DNA of 13,488 bases from Chloroflexota bacterium (GCA_013695255.1 JACDAV010000422.1:1-13488), one strand, 5' to 3'; positions 4,878 to 12,747 are shown, numbered from the stretch's first letter. Notes: generated by a model from the letters alone, not told the origin. A program made the numbers and translations.

Positions 4878-6731
4878 ATGCCCCTCCATCCGAACCCGCA
4901 GTTCCGCCGGCCTCACCTGCTCGACCTGACCGGCCCGTGGGGCTTCGCCTACGACGACGCGGACGTCGGGGCGGACCAGGGCTGGCCGGACGACCCAGCA
5001 CGCTTCGACCGCACCATCCAGGTCCCCTTCCCGCCCGAGTCCAAGGCGTCCGGGATCCACGACACCTCGGAGCACCCGGTCGTCTGGTACCGGCGCACGT
5101 TCCGCCTCGGCGACGTCGGCGGCTGGGAGCCCGGTACCCGACTGCTGCTGCGCTTCGGCGCCGTCGACTACGAGGCGCGGGTCTGGGTCAACGGGCTGCC
5201 CGTCGGGCGGCACGAGGGCGGCCACGCGTCGTTCGCGCTCGACGTGACCGAGGCGCTCCGGGGCGACGGCGAGCAGGTCATCGTCGTGCGCGCCGAGGAC
5301 CAGCCGCGCGACCTGACCCAGCCGCGCGGCAAGCAGTTCTGGGAGCCGGAGCCGAGGCGCATCTGGTACCACCGGACGACGGGGATCTGGCAGCCGGTCT
5401 GGCTCGAGGCGGTCAACCGGACGCACATCGAGGAGCTCCGCTGGACGCCGGACCTCGATCGCGGCGTCCTGGGCCTCCAGGTCCGCCTCAACCGGGACCC
5501 GGACGCGCCGCTCCGGCTGCGGCTGCGCCTGTCGCTCCGGGGCGACCTGCTCGCGGACGACACCTACCTCGTCGGACGTCGGGAGATCCGCCGGGACGTG
5601 GGTCTCGAGCCGGTCGTGCTGAACATCGGCCGGCGCAAGCTCCTGTGGGCGCCGAAGCACCCGAACCTCGTCGACGCGGAACTCATCCTCGAGACGGCCG
5701 ACGGGACCGCCCTCGACGAGGTCCACAGCTACGTCGGGCTGCGGTCCGTCCAGGCGACCGATGGCCTGTTCCTGCTCAACGGCGTGCCGTCGTACCTGCG
5801 GCTCGTGCTGTCGCAGGGCTACTGGCCCGAGTCGCACCTCGCCGCGCCCAGCGAGGATGCGATCCGCCGCGAGGTGGAGTCGATCAAGGCGCTCGGCTTC
5901 AACGGCGTGCGCAACCACCAGAAGGTCGAGGACCCGCGCTTCCTGTACGAGTGCGATCGGCAGGGGCTGTTCGTCTGGTCGGAGATGGCCAGCGCCTACG
6001 CGTACACGGAGCACGCCGTCGAGCGGTTCACCCGCGAGTGGCTCGAGGTCCTGCGGCGCGACTACAACCACCCGTCGATCGTGACCTGGGTGCCGTTCAA
6101 CGAAAGCTGGGGGCTGCCGAACCTGCCGGGCAACCCGGCCCACCGGGCGTTCGTGGAGGGGATCTACGGGCTCACCAGGGCGCTCGACCCGACCCGACCG
6201 GTGATCGGCAACGACGGCTGGGAGCACGTCGTGGCGGACATCTGGGGCATCCACGATTACGCCTTGGAGGGGTCCGTGCTGCGCGAGCGGTACGGCACGG
6301 CCGAGGCGGTCCAGCGGGCGCTGACCGGCCGGCCGCAGCACCACCGGATCCAGGTGGGTGGCGACGTGCCGCGGGCAGGGCAGCCGATCGTCCTGTCCGA
6401 GTTCGGCGGCATCTCGTTCCACGCCGAGCCCGGCCGGCCCTGGTTCGGCTACGGCAGCGTGGCCGATGCGGACGGGCTGCTGGCGAAGTACGAGGAGCTC
6501 GTGACGGCGGTCCTCGACTCGCCCGGCATCGCCGGCTTCTGCTACACCCAGCTCACCGACACGGAGCAGGAGGCCAACGGTCTTCTCGATGCGGCGCGCA
6601 CGCCGAAGGTGGACCCGGAGCGGATCGCGGCGGTGACACGGCGGGCCTCGAAGGCCATCCCGGGCGACCTCGTCGCGGCGGCCCAGGAAGCGGGCATCGT
6701 GACCGCGTTCGGGAGCGCCGCCGGCGGGTAG
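4878..6731 (+). CDS. Glycoside hydrolase family 2 enzyme (beta-galactosidase/beta-glucuronidase type)
   Basis: This 617-residue protein has the three-part GH2 layout. A jelly-roll sugar-binding domain spans about 10-180 (VVWYRRTF, ARVWVNGLPVGRHEGG, TGIWQPVWLE). An immunoglobulin-like domain spans about 181-290. A TIM barrel spans about 291-600. The acid/base is Glu409 in WVPFNESWG and the nucleophile is Glu508 in IVLSEFGG, so the enzyme looks intact. GFNGVRNHQKVEDPRFLYE is the usual GH2 strand after the barrel entry. No signal peptide is present, so it acts in the cytoplasm on imported oligosaccharides or glycosides. It is short for a LacZ but normal for the 600-residue GH2 group. The exact sugar cannot be read. 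A few GH2 enzymes hydrolyse beta-galactofuranosides, and the neighbouring operon encodes a galactofuranose-type transporter. The gene converges with that operon, 235 bp away. Confidence 0.93.
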   Translation: MPLHPNPQFRRPHLLDLTGPWGFAYDDADVGADQGWPDDPARFDRTIQVPFPPESKASGIHDTSEHPVVWYRRTFRLGDVGGWEPGTRLLLRFGAVDYEARVWVNGLPVGRHEGGHASFALDVTEALRGDGEQVIVVRAEDQPRDLTQPRGKQFWEPEPRRIWYHRTTGIWQPVWLEAVNRTHIEELRWTPDLDRGVLGLQVRLNRDPDAPLRLRLRLSLRGDLLADDTYLVGRREIRRDVGLEPVVLNIGRRKLLWAPKHPNLVDAELILETADGTALDEVHSYVGLRSVQATDGLFLLNGVPSYLRLVLSQGYWPESHLAAPSEDAIRREVESIKALGFNGVRNHQKVEDPRFLYECDRQGLFVWSEMASAYAYTEHAVERFTREWLEVLRRDYNHPSIVTWVPFNESWGLPNLPGNPAHRAFVEGIYGLTRALDPTRPVIGNDGWEHVVADIWGIHDYALEGSVLRERYGTAEAVQRALTGRPQHHRIQVGGDVPRAGQPIVLSEFGGISFHAEPGRPWFGYGSVADADGLLAKYEELVTAVLDSPGIAGFCYTQLTDTEQEANGLLDAARTPKVDPERIAAVTRRASKAIPGDLVAAAQEAGIVTAFGSAAGG

Positions 6732-6756
6732 CCACTCGGGCCTCAGCGCGGGCGAG

Positions 6757-6781
6757 CGGGCCGTTCGACTCAACCGGCCCG
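6757..6781 (+). terminator. GC-rich hairpin after the GH2 gene
   Basis: CGGGCCG (6757-6763) and CGGCCCG (6775-6781) form a perfect 7-bp stem around an 11-nt loop, 25 nt after the GH2 stop. There is no T tract, so any termination here would be weak or factor-assisted. The hairpin also lies downstream of the converging oxidoreductase gene. The rest of the 235-bp gap (6732-6966) has only short direct repeats and no gene. Confidence 0.4.
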
Positions 6782-6966
6782 TCGCGCCAGCAGTGCGACC
6801 CGGCGGGCCGCAACGTCAGTCATGCGCCCGCGGACTGCGACCTGGCGGCGGGCTCAACACGCATCACGGCTCGGGGACGCGGCGACCCCGTAACGCGCTG
6901 GTCGCGGTGCGGGGACGGCCATCTCGATCGCGCTCGGGGCAGCATGCTCGGGGCACCCGCCAAGGC

Positions 6967-7899
6967 TCAGCCGAGGAGCTGGCCGGATCGGATCGCGGGA
7001 ATCACCTCGAGCGCCACCTCGCGCACCACCGCGGCGTCCTCCGGAGCCGGCAGCACGGTCGTGAAATCGGTGAAGCCGAGGGCGTGGTGGCGGCGCACGA
7101 AGTCGACGTATGCGTCGGTCGAGCGGAGCACCTCACGTGTCGCCCAGGTCGACCGGCGGATCTCGGCCGGGTCGCGCCCGATGTCGCGGCAGGCGTCGTC
7201 GAGCCGCGCGATCCGGTCGCTCAAGTCCGCCTCGACGCCCTCCGTGGCGGTGCCGGGGATGGCGGCGAACGTGTCCCACTGATCGGCGTAGCGAGCGGCC
7301 AGCCGGAGCATCCGTGGTCGATGCGCGGCAATCAGGATGGGGATGCGAGGCCGCTGGACAGGCGGCGGTTGCAGGCGTGCATCGTGGAGCTGGTAATGAC
7401 GCCCGGTGAAGGTCGAGCGCTCCTGGCCCATCAGCATCGTGATGATCTGGACGGCCTCCTCGAAGCGATCGACGCGTTCGGGCGACGCGGGCAGCGGGAT
7501 CCCGTAGCGGCGGTGCTCGTCCTCGTGCCAGCCGGTCCCGATGCCGAGAATCAACCGGCCGCCGCTCACGTGGTCGACCGTGACCGCCTCCTTGAGCAGC
7601 AGCGCCGGGTGCCGGAACGTGTTGCTCGACACGAGGACGCCCAGGCGAATCCGCGATGTGCGCGCCGCGAGCGCCGACAGCAGCGTCCAGCCTTCGAGGC
7701 AGCCGTTCTCGGGCGGCCCGTCCGTGTCCACGAGATGGTCGACCAGCCAGGCATGGTCGAAGCCGAGCTCCTCGGCCATCGAGAACTCGTCGAGGACCTG
7801 CGTCCACGGCTTGTCCGCCTGGCTCATGAACAGCCCGAACCGCAGGCCCGCCGCCGCCGGCATCGGCTCGGGCGTCTCGGCGTGGGCGGTCGTGTTCAC
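6967..7899 (-). CDS. LLM-class (luciferase-like) F420-dependent oxidoreductase
   Basis: This 310-residue protein has the full length of a single-domain luciferase-like TIM barrel. Typical family segments are LRFGLFMSQ (strand 1, about 19-27), EFSMAEELGFDHAWLVDH (38-55), GVLVSSNTFRHPALLLKEAV (87-106) and DHVSGGRLILGIGTGWHEDE (109-128). The latter is the signature of the F420-using branch. Such enzymes move hydride between reduced F420 (or FMN) and varied substrates; one member, Fgd, oxidises glucose 6-phosphate. The GTG start at 7899 overlaps the stop of the second permease (GTGA, 7896-7899), with GGGAG about 10 nt upstream. Translation is thus coupled to the sugar transporter, suggesting that the substrate is the imported compound or a derivative. 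The cofactor choice is inferred from family resemblance and could instead be FMN. Confidence 0.88.
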   Translation of the reverse strand: MNTTAHAETPEPMPAAAGLRFGLFMSQADKPWTQVLDEFSMAEELGFDHAWLVDHLVDTDGPPENGCLEGWTLLSALAARTSRIRLGVLVSSNTFRHPALLLKEAVTVDHVSGGRLILGIGTGWHEDEHRRYGIPLPASPERVDRFEEAVQIITMLMGQERSTFTGRHYQLHDARLQPPPVQRPRIPILIAAHRPRMLRLAARYADQWDTFAAIPGTATEGVEADLSDRIARLDDACRDIGRDPAEIRRSTWATREVLRSTDAYVDFVRRHHALGFTDFTTVLPAPEDAAVVREVALEVIPAIRSGQLLG

Positions 7900-8894
7900 A
7901 GGCGCTGCTCCCTGGTGAGGTATCTCTGGACGAGCACGACGACGATCAGGAAGACGCCACTGACGACCTGCTGGAAGTACGAGCTGAGTGTTCCGACCTG
8001 GTTGATGACGTTGTTGATGACGTTGAGCAGGAGGACGCCGGCGAGCGTCCCGGCGATCGATCCGAAGCCGCCGGTGAGCAGCGTGCCGCCGATCACCACG
8101 GCAGCGATCGCCTGCAGCTCGAGACCGACGCCGATCGTCGACTGACCCGACGACGACCGCGCAGCCACGAGCAGCCCGGCAAGCCCCGCGAGGAGCCCGC
8201 TGGTGACGTACATCGCGGCCTTGACCCGTGCGATCGGCAGTCCCATCAGCCGCGCGGCCTCCTCGTTCCCGCCGATCGCGGCCACCGCCGTGCCATAGCG
8301 GGCCCGATTGAGCACGACCCAGCCGGCCACGAACGCAAGCCCGGCGAGGAGGATGGGAATCCGGATCCCGGCGATCGAGCCCTGGCCGAGCGCGATCACC
8401 GCCTGATCCGGGTCGATCCGGAAGATCGTGTTGCCCTCGTCGGACACGGCAAAGGCCAGGCCCCGCGCGAAGAGCAGCGTGGCGAGGGTCACGATGAAAG
8501 GCGCCAGTCGGGCCCGGGCTATCAGCAGGCCATTGACGAGGCCGATGAGCCCGCACACGCCGAGCGGCAGCGCCACCGCGACGACGCTGCCGAACTGCGA
8601 ACCGAACGCTGCCAGGACCGCGGACAGGGCAAGGAGCGAGCCGACCGACAGGTCGATCCCGCCGCCGATGATCACGAACGTCATGCCGACCGCGACGATC
8701 CCCAGGAACGAACTCGCCTCGAGGATGCCGAGCAGGTTGTCGACGCTCGCGAACCGGCCGCCGAAGAGCAGGGAGGCGACGAGCGTCACGACGACGACGA
8801 CCACGAGTGCGCCGCCCTGCTGGAGCCGCGCGGCGACGCGCTCCCGGCGGCCGGAGGCCCGGCCGACGTCGCCCGCCGTCGCCATCGCGGTCAT
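7896..8894 (-). CDS. yjfF: Sugar ABC transporter permease, YjfF-like
   Basis: This is a 332-residue integral membrane protein of the RbsC/YjfF family (BPD_transp_2). It has about nine or ten hydrophobic segments after a short basic N-terminus. Diagnostic segments are FLGIVAVGMTFVIIGGGIDL and SVGS (about 63-86), AIGGNEEAARLMG in the cytoplasmic coupling loop, GVGLELQAIAAVVIGGTLLT and GTLSSYF near the C-terminus. The first, third and fourth closely recall E. coli YjfF. With the YtfT-like permease it should form the heterodimeric channel of the importer. The ATG at 8894 overlaps the upstream permease stop (ATGA, 8891-8894). A second in-frame ATG three codons later is possible. It is followed by the oxidoreductase with a GTGA overlap. 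Confidence 0.9.
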   Translation of the reverse strand: MTAMATAGDVGRASGRRERVAARLQQGGALVVVVVVTLVASLLFGGRFASVDNLLGILEASSFLGIVAVGMTFVIIGGGIDLSVGSLLALSAVLAAFGSQFGSVVAVALPLGVCGLIGLVNGLLIARARLAPFIVTLATLLFARGLAFAVSDEGNTIFRIDPDQAVIALGQGSIAGIRIPILLAGLAFVAGWVVLNRARYGTAVAAIGGNEEAARLMGLPIARVKAAMYVTSGLLAGLAGLLVAARSSSGQSTIGVGLELQAIAAVVIGGTLLTGGFGSIAGTLAGVLLLNVINNVINQVGTLSSYFQQVVSGVFLIVVVLVQRYLTREQRL

Positions 8895-9871
8895 GCGGCG
8901 CCTCGCTGGCGCTGGATCAGGACCGCGGCCACGATGATCACGGCCTGGACCATCCGGGTCGCGGAGTCCGGCAGGTTGTGCGTGATCAGCGTGGCCGCGA
9001 TGAGCTGCATCAGCATCGCGCCGGCGAGCGTGCCCATGATCCGGATCCGCCCCCCGGACAAGGGTGTACCGCCCACCACTACTGCGGTGATCGCGCTCAG
9101 CTCGATCAAATTGCCGACGAACGATGGGTCCGACGCGCTCAGCCGCGCCGTCTGGATGACGCCGGCCAGCGCGGCCAGCGCAGCGCACAGGATGTACACG
9201 GTCAGCAGCGTCCGGCGGACCGGCACCCCGGCCAGCACGCTCGCCTCCGCGTTCCCGCCGATCGCCACCAGGTAGCGCCCGAAGGTCGTCCGGGACACGA
9301 GGATGCCGATGACCACGGCGACGGCGAGCGCGATGAGGACGACGATCGGCACCTCGAAGACGCGGGCCGAGCCGATCGTGGCCAGCGTCGGATCGAACAC
9401 CTCGGTCAGGCGGCCCCGTGCAAGAACGAGCGCCAAACCGCGTCCGCCCACGAGGAGCGCGAGCGTCGCCACGATCGGCTGGACGCCGGCGACCGACACG
9501 AGGACGCCGTTGACCAGGCCAACGACGGCTCCCCCGAGGAGTGCAACGGCGATGGCAACGACCGGCCCGTAGCCCAGGTACAGGGCGAGAAGCGCCGAGG
9601 CGATCGCCATCACCGAACCAACCGAGAGGTCGATCCCCCTGGTGCCGATGACCAGCGCCATCCCGAGCGCGATGATCGCCACCGGGACCACCTGGACGAA
9701 CTGCAGCCGGATGTTGTCGATCTCGCCGAAGCGCCGGGTGAACAGAAGGTTGAACGCGATCAGCAGCAGCAGGCCAACGTAAACCCCGTTCTCGGCCACG
9801 AGGTCGAGCAGCCGCCGGCGCCCCGGCGCCTGGGCGGCCGGGGCGGTCTCAGTCGCCGTCATCGGGCCCAT
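8891..9871 (-). CDS. ytfT: Sugar ABC transporter permease, YtfT-like
   Basis: This 326-residue permease belongs to the same family as the next gene but is clearly different from it. It carries PVAIIALGMALVIGTRGIDL with SVGSVMAIAS (about 63-92), VQPIVATLALLVGGRGLALV, AIGGNAEASVLAGVPVRRT, and LIELSAITAVVVGGTPLSGG. The 'GGRG' after the third or fourth helix and the 'GG-PLSGGR' turn resemble E. coli YtfT. I use ATG 9871, which overlaps the ATPase stop (9849-9851) by 23 nt. ATG 9862, three codons on, is an alternative, and neither has a strong ribosome-binding site. Two unlike permeases in tandem is the arrangement of the ytfQRT-yjfF system, whereas ribose systems have one permease gene. Confidence 0.9.
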   Translation of the reverse strand: MGPMTATETAPAAQAPGRRRLLDLVAENGVYVGLLLLIAFNLLFTRRFGEIDNIRLQFVQVVPVAIIALGMALVIGTRGIDLSVGSVMAIASALLALYLGYGPVVAIAVALLGGAVVGLVNGVLVSVAGVQPIVATLALLVGGRGLALVLARGRLTEVFDPTLATIGSARVFEVPIVVLIALAVAVVIGILVSRTTFGRYLVAIGGNAEASVLAGVPVRRTLLTVYILCAALAALAGVIQTARLSASDPSFVGNLIELSAITAVVVGGTPLSGGRIRIMGTLAGAMLMQLIAATLITHNLPDSATRMVQAVIIVAAVLIQRQRGAA

Positions 9872-11444
9872 CCGGGCTCGCGGCGGTCTCGTCGATCAGC
9901 TCCGTCTGGCCGGTCTCGCGCGCGGCCGCGGCGATGAGCGCCATGACCCCATCCTCGGTCGCCTCGTCTCCGCGCAGCTCACCGACGACCGCCCCGTCCC
10001 GCAGCACGACCACCCGATCAGAGCCCTCGACCACCTCCTCCAGCTCGGACGAGATGAGCAGCACACCCATCCCCTGGTCCGCGAGCTCGCTGATCAGGGC
10101 CTGGATCTCCGCCTTGGCGCCGACGTCGATGCCGCGGGTGGGATCGTCGAGCAACAGCACCCGCGGGTCGAGGCACAGCATGCGGGCCAGCAGCACCTTC
10201 TGCTGATTGCCGCCGGACAGCTCGCCCACGCGCTGGTCGGGGCTTGACGCCTTGATCCGCAGGCGGCTCATGAGCCGTTCGACGACCGCATCCTGGCGGC
10301 GGTCGGAGGTAAAGCCCGCTTGCGACAGCCTCGGCAGCGCGGCGAGCACGATGTTGTCCCGCACGGACAGCGTGGGGATGATCCCTTCCGCCTTGCGGTC
10401 CTCGGGGATGAGCGCGACGCCGGCAGCGATCGCCGAGCGCGGCGATCCGGCGCGAACCCGGCCGCCACCCACCTCGACGGCCCCGGAGTCGAGCGGCAGC
10501 ACGCCGTAAATCGCCTTGACCGTCTCGGTCCGCCCGGACCCCAGCAGGCCTGCCAGCCCGATCACCTCGCCCGCCCGGATCTCGACCGAGACGTGGTCCA
10601 GCACGTGCCGTCGGGTGAGATCCGAGGCGCGAAGCACGGGCTCCGCGGCCCGGTCCGTCGAATGCTCGTTGAACCGCGTCCGGGCGCGCGCCACGTCCGC
10701 AAGGTCCCGGCCCAGCATCTTCGAGACGAGCTCGAGACGCGTGATCTCCGCCACCGGCCCTGAGTGCACGCGGCGCCCGTCGCGCAGCACCGTGACCCGG
10801 TCGCACAGCCGGAACACCTCGTCGAGCCGGTGCGAGACGTAGACCACGGCAACGCCGTCGCGCCGCAGCCGATCGACGACCTGCATGAGGCGCTCGACCT
10901 CGCGCGGCTCGAGCGACGAGGTGGGCTCATCCATGATCACGACCCGATGGTCGGCGGCGATCGCCCGGGCGATGGCGACCATCTGCTGAATTCCGAGTCC
11001 CAGCTGACGAAGCGGTCGCCGGACGTCGACGTCGATACCGTAGGGCGCCAGCGTCTCGCGGGCGATCCGGTTCATCCGCCGCTGGTCGATCAGCCCGAGT
11101 GCATTCGTCGGCTCGCGCCCCAGGAGGAGATTGCGAGCCACGCTCAGGAGCGGGACGAGGTTGACCTCCTGGTAGATCGTGGCGATTCCCGCCGCCTGTG
11201 CGTCGAGCGGCCGGGCGAAGCTCACCGGTTCGCCCCCGTAACGAACCTCTCCCTCGTCCGGCTGGTGGACGCCGGTCAGGACCTTGATCAGGGTCGACTT
11301 GCCGGCGCCGTTCTCGCCGACGAGCGCGTGAACCTCACCCGGCCGCAGCTCCATCGAGACGCGATCGAGCGCAAGCACCCCGGCGAAGTGCTTGGAGACC
11401 TCGCGAACGTCGAGGACCACGGCCGCGGGAGCAGCCGTGGTCAT
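9849..11444 (-). CDS. ytfR: Sugar ABC transporter ATP-binding protein, two-domain (YtfR/RbsA type)
   Basis: This 531-residue protein has two fused nucleotide-binding domains. Domain 1 has Walker A GENGAGKST (43-51), a Q-loop YQEVNL (91-96), Walker B VVIMDEPT (168-175) and H-loop His205. Its signature is divergent (LGLGIQQ, 148-154). Domain 2 (about 268-505) has a Walker A without Lys (GLLGSGRTE, 299-307), a full LSGGNQQKV signature (409-417), Walker B LLLDDPTRGID with Asp in place of the catalytic Glu (434), and SSELEE in place of the H-loop. A defective Walker A and H-loop in domain 2 are normal for this family, so one site hydrolyses and the other is structural. The ATG at 11444 has GAGG 5 nt upstream. 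It is the energising subunit for the two permeases that follow. Confidence 0.93.
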   Translation of the reverse strand: MTTAAPAAVVLDVREVSKHFAGVLALDRVSMELRPGEVHALVGENGAGKSTLIKVLTGVHQPDEGEVRYGGEPVSFARPLDAQAAGIATIYQEVNLVPLLSVARNLLLGREPTNALGLIDQRRMNRIARETLAPYGIDVDVRRPLRQLGLGIQQMVAIARAIAADHRVVIMDEPTSSLEPREVERLMQVVDRLRRDGVAVVYVSHRLDEVFRLCDRVTVLRDGRRVHSGPVAEITRLELVSKMLGRDLADVARARTRFNEHSTDRAAEPVLRASDLTRRHVLDHVSVEIRAGEVIGLAGLLGSGRTETVKAIYGVLPLDSGAVEVGGGRVRAGSPRSAIAAGVALIPEDRKAEGIIPTLSVRDNIVLAALPRLSQAGFTSDRRQDAVVERLMSRLRIKASSPDQRVGELSGGNQQKVLLARMLCLDPRVLLLDDPTRGIDVGAKAEIQALISELADQGMGVLLISSELEEVVEGSDRVVVLRDGAVVGELRGDEATEDGVMALIAAAARETGQTELIDETAASPDGPDDGD

Positions 11445-11480
11445 GGATGCCTCATCGGACGATCGTCACCGGAACCCGTC

Positions 11481-11521
11481 CCGACCCGCACGCCTCGAGC
11501 AGACGCGGACATGCGGGCCGG
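11481..11521 (-). promoter_or_regulatory. Intercistronic hairpin between binding-protein and ATPase genes
   Basis: On the minus strand CCGGCCCGCA (11521-11512) pairs with TGCGGGTCGG (11490-11481), ten base pairs including one G-U, around a 21-nt loop. It lies in the only sizeable gap of the operon (95 nt), right after the binding-protein stop. Such hairpins often protect the upstream message or partly stop transcription, so that binding protein is made in excess over the membrane subunits. No T tract is present. Confidence 0.45.
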
Positions 11522-11539
11522 AAGGGACCTGGCTGACGT

Positions 11540-12610
11540 TCAGTAGGCGTTGGCCAATTCGGCCGCTGCGTTGTCCTTCGTGTACTCCTTGTCCGAGATG
11601 ATCGTCTTCTCCGGCACGCCGGCGCCGCCGTAGAAGTCGCCGAGAGCCTTGAAGGCGAGGGGGCCGAACCGCGGGTTGGACTCGATCACGCCGCTGATCC
11701 AGCCGTCGACGATCCCCTGGACCGCGCCCTTGGTGCCGTCAATCGTGAGGATCTTCACGTCGCCAGCTTTCTTGCCCGCGTCCTTGAGCGCAGCGACGGC
11801 ACCCAGCGCCATCTCGTCGTTGTGGGCGTAGATGCAGTTGATCTCCGGATTGGCCTGGATGAGCTGCGCCGTCACGGTCTGGCCCTTGGCCCGCTCGTAG
11901 TCGGCCGCCTGCTTGGCGATGACCTTCATCTTCGAGCTCTTGGCCGCCATCTGGTCCTCGAAGCCCTTCTGGCGATCGTTGGTCACGTTCACGCCGGCCG
12001 CTCCGAGGAGCACTGCGAGGTTGCATTCGTCACCGGTTGCGGCGCTCAGCGCATCGAACGCGCGCTTGCCCTGCTCGACGAAGTCCGATCCGACCCAGCC
12101 GATGTAGTCCGTGCACGCCTTCTTGGTCGTCAGGAAACGGTCGATCGTCATGATCGGCACGTTCTTCTCCTTGGCGTAGTCGAGCGCCGGATCCAGCCCC
12201 TCGGAGTTGAGGGGCGAGACGATCAGCGCCTGCGCCCCCTGGTCGATCATCCCCTTGATGTCCGAGATCTCCTTGTTGAGATCCGACTCGGCGTTGGTCG
12301 TCAGGAGCTTGATCCCGAGCTTCGCGGCCTCGTCCTTGATCGACTGCGTCTCGGCGATCCGGAAGGGGTTCGCCTCCTTCTCGGACTGCGCGAACCCGAC
12401 CGTCGCATTCTTCAGGTCGAGCTTCGGGACGCCCTTGCCGTTGTACTTGTCGAAGGTGCACGTGGCGCCCGGGACCGCGGTCTGGACGACCTGCTCACCG
12501 CCGCTTCCCGCGGGCCCGGAGGCCCCCGGGGCCGCACACGCCGCGGCCGTGATCGCGAGGCCAACGGCGGCGGCCCCAAGCTTCGACTTCGCCACCCATC
12601 GGTGTCGCAC
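11540..12610 (-). CDS. ytfQ: Sugar-binding lipoprotein of the ABC transporter, YtfQ-like
   Basis: This 356-residue Peripla_BP_4-type protein captures the sugar outside the membrane. A short basic N-terminus and hydrophobic stretch lead to Cys25 (AITAAAC), a likely lipidation site with a non-ideal lipobox. A Gly/Ser/Ala-rich linker of about 20 residues follows. The mature fold begins near ATVGFAQSEKEANPFRIAET. MTIDRF (Asp157, Arg158), YIGWVGSDFVEQGKRAFDAL, DRQKGFEDQ, YERAKGQTVTAQLIQ and YAHNDEMALGAVAAL (Asn264, Asp265) closely recall E. coli YtfQ, which binds galactofuranose. The stretch after Asp291 (TIDGTKGAVQ) differs, so specificity is not certain. GTG 12610 was chosen for the GAGGAGGAG just upstream (12615-12624). 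The next in-frame codons upstream (to 12697) look unlike a signal peptide. It is the first gene of the five-gene unit. Confidence 0.92.
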   Translation of the reverse strand: MRHRWVAKSKLGAAAVGLAITAAACAAPGASGPAGSGGEQVVQTAVPGATCTFDKYNGKGVPKLDLKNATVGFAQSEKEANPFRIAETQSIKDEAAKLGIKLLTTNAESDLNKEISDIKGMIDQGAQALIVSPLNSEGLDPALDYAKEKNVPIMTIDRFLTTKKACTDYIGWVGSDFVEQGKRAFDALSAATGDECNLAVLLGAAGVNVTNDRQKGFEDQMAAKSSKMKVIAKQAADYERAKGQTVTAQLIQANPEINCIYAHNDEMALGAVAALKDAGKKAGDVKILTIDGTKGAVQGIVDGWISGVIESNPRFGPLAFKALGDFYGGAGVPEKTIISDKEYTKDNAAAELANAY

Positions 12611-12614
12611 TGTG

Positions 12615-12624
12615 TCTCCTCCTC
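12615..12624 (-). promoter_or_regulatory. Strong ribosome-binding site of the sugar-binding protein gene
   Basis: The minus strand reads GAGGAGGAGA a few bases before GTG 12610. It is the strongest Shine-Dalgarno match in the operon. It decides the start codon and fits high expression of the binding protein. Confidence 0.75.
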
Positions 12625-12673
12625 GCGCTGGTCTGACTCTGGACCTGACGACGGTCTCCAATACTGCAGCCGA

Positions 12674-12715
12674 TGTCAATTCGCGAATCGGGCACACGAG
12701 CGGCAGGCTCGTGTG
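12674..12715 (-). promoter_or_regulatory. Promoter/operator region of the sugar-uptake operon
   Basis: Two perfect palindromes lie 64-106 nt upstream of the operon start: CACACGAGC-CTGCC-GCTCGTGTG (12715-12693; 9-bp arms) and ATTCGCGAAT (12688-12679). TTGACA (12679-12674) overlaps the second and matches a -35 box, but no good -10 hexamer sits 16-18 nt downstream; TATTGG (12663-12658) is too close. The palindromes are good candidates for the binding site of a sugar-responsive repressor, though no such regulator gene adjoins the operon. Confidence 0.45.
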
Positions 12716-12747
12716 AGTAGTCGTGGTCCATGGCGTTCAGTCGTCGC

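Noticed and set aside
4755..6773. 672-codon minus-strand open frame antisense to the GH2 gene
   Set aside because: Composition is Val/Arg/Asp/Leu-rich without motifs, typical of the antisense shadow of a GC-rich gene.
6932..6955. Direct repeat GCTCGGGGCA at 6932-6941 and 6946-6955, and a weak second pair near 6790-6850
   Set aside because: Short GC-rich direct repeats are expected by chance at this base composition. There is no spacing pattern, so these are neither an array nor an attachment site.
4607..7282. Very long plus-strand open frame (891 codons) overlapping the GH2 gene in another frame
   Set aside because: Its translation is Arg/Pro/Ala/Gly-rich with no domain motif, as expected for an off-frame reading of GC-rich coding DNA. 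The GH2 frame has all family motifs.
9849..11444. Loss of Lys in the second Walker A and Asp for Glu in the second Walker B as a sign of a dead transporter
   Set aside because: A degenerate second ATP site is normal for RbsA/YtfR/MglA-type ATPases, so it does not indicate a defect.
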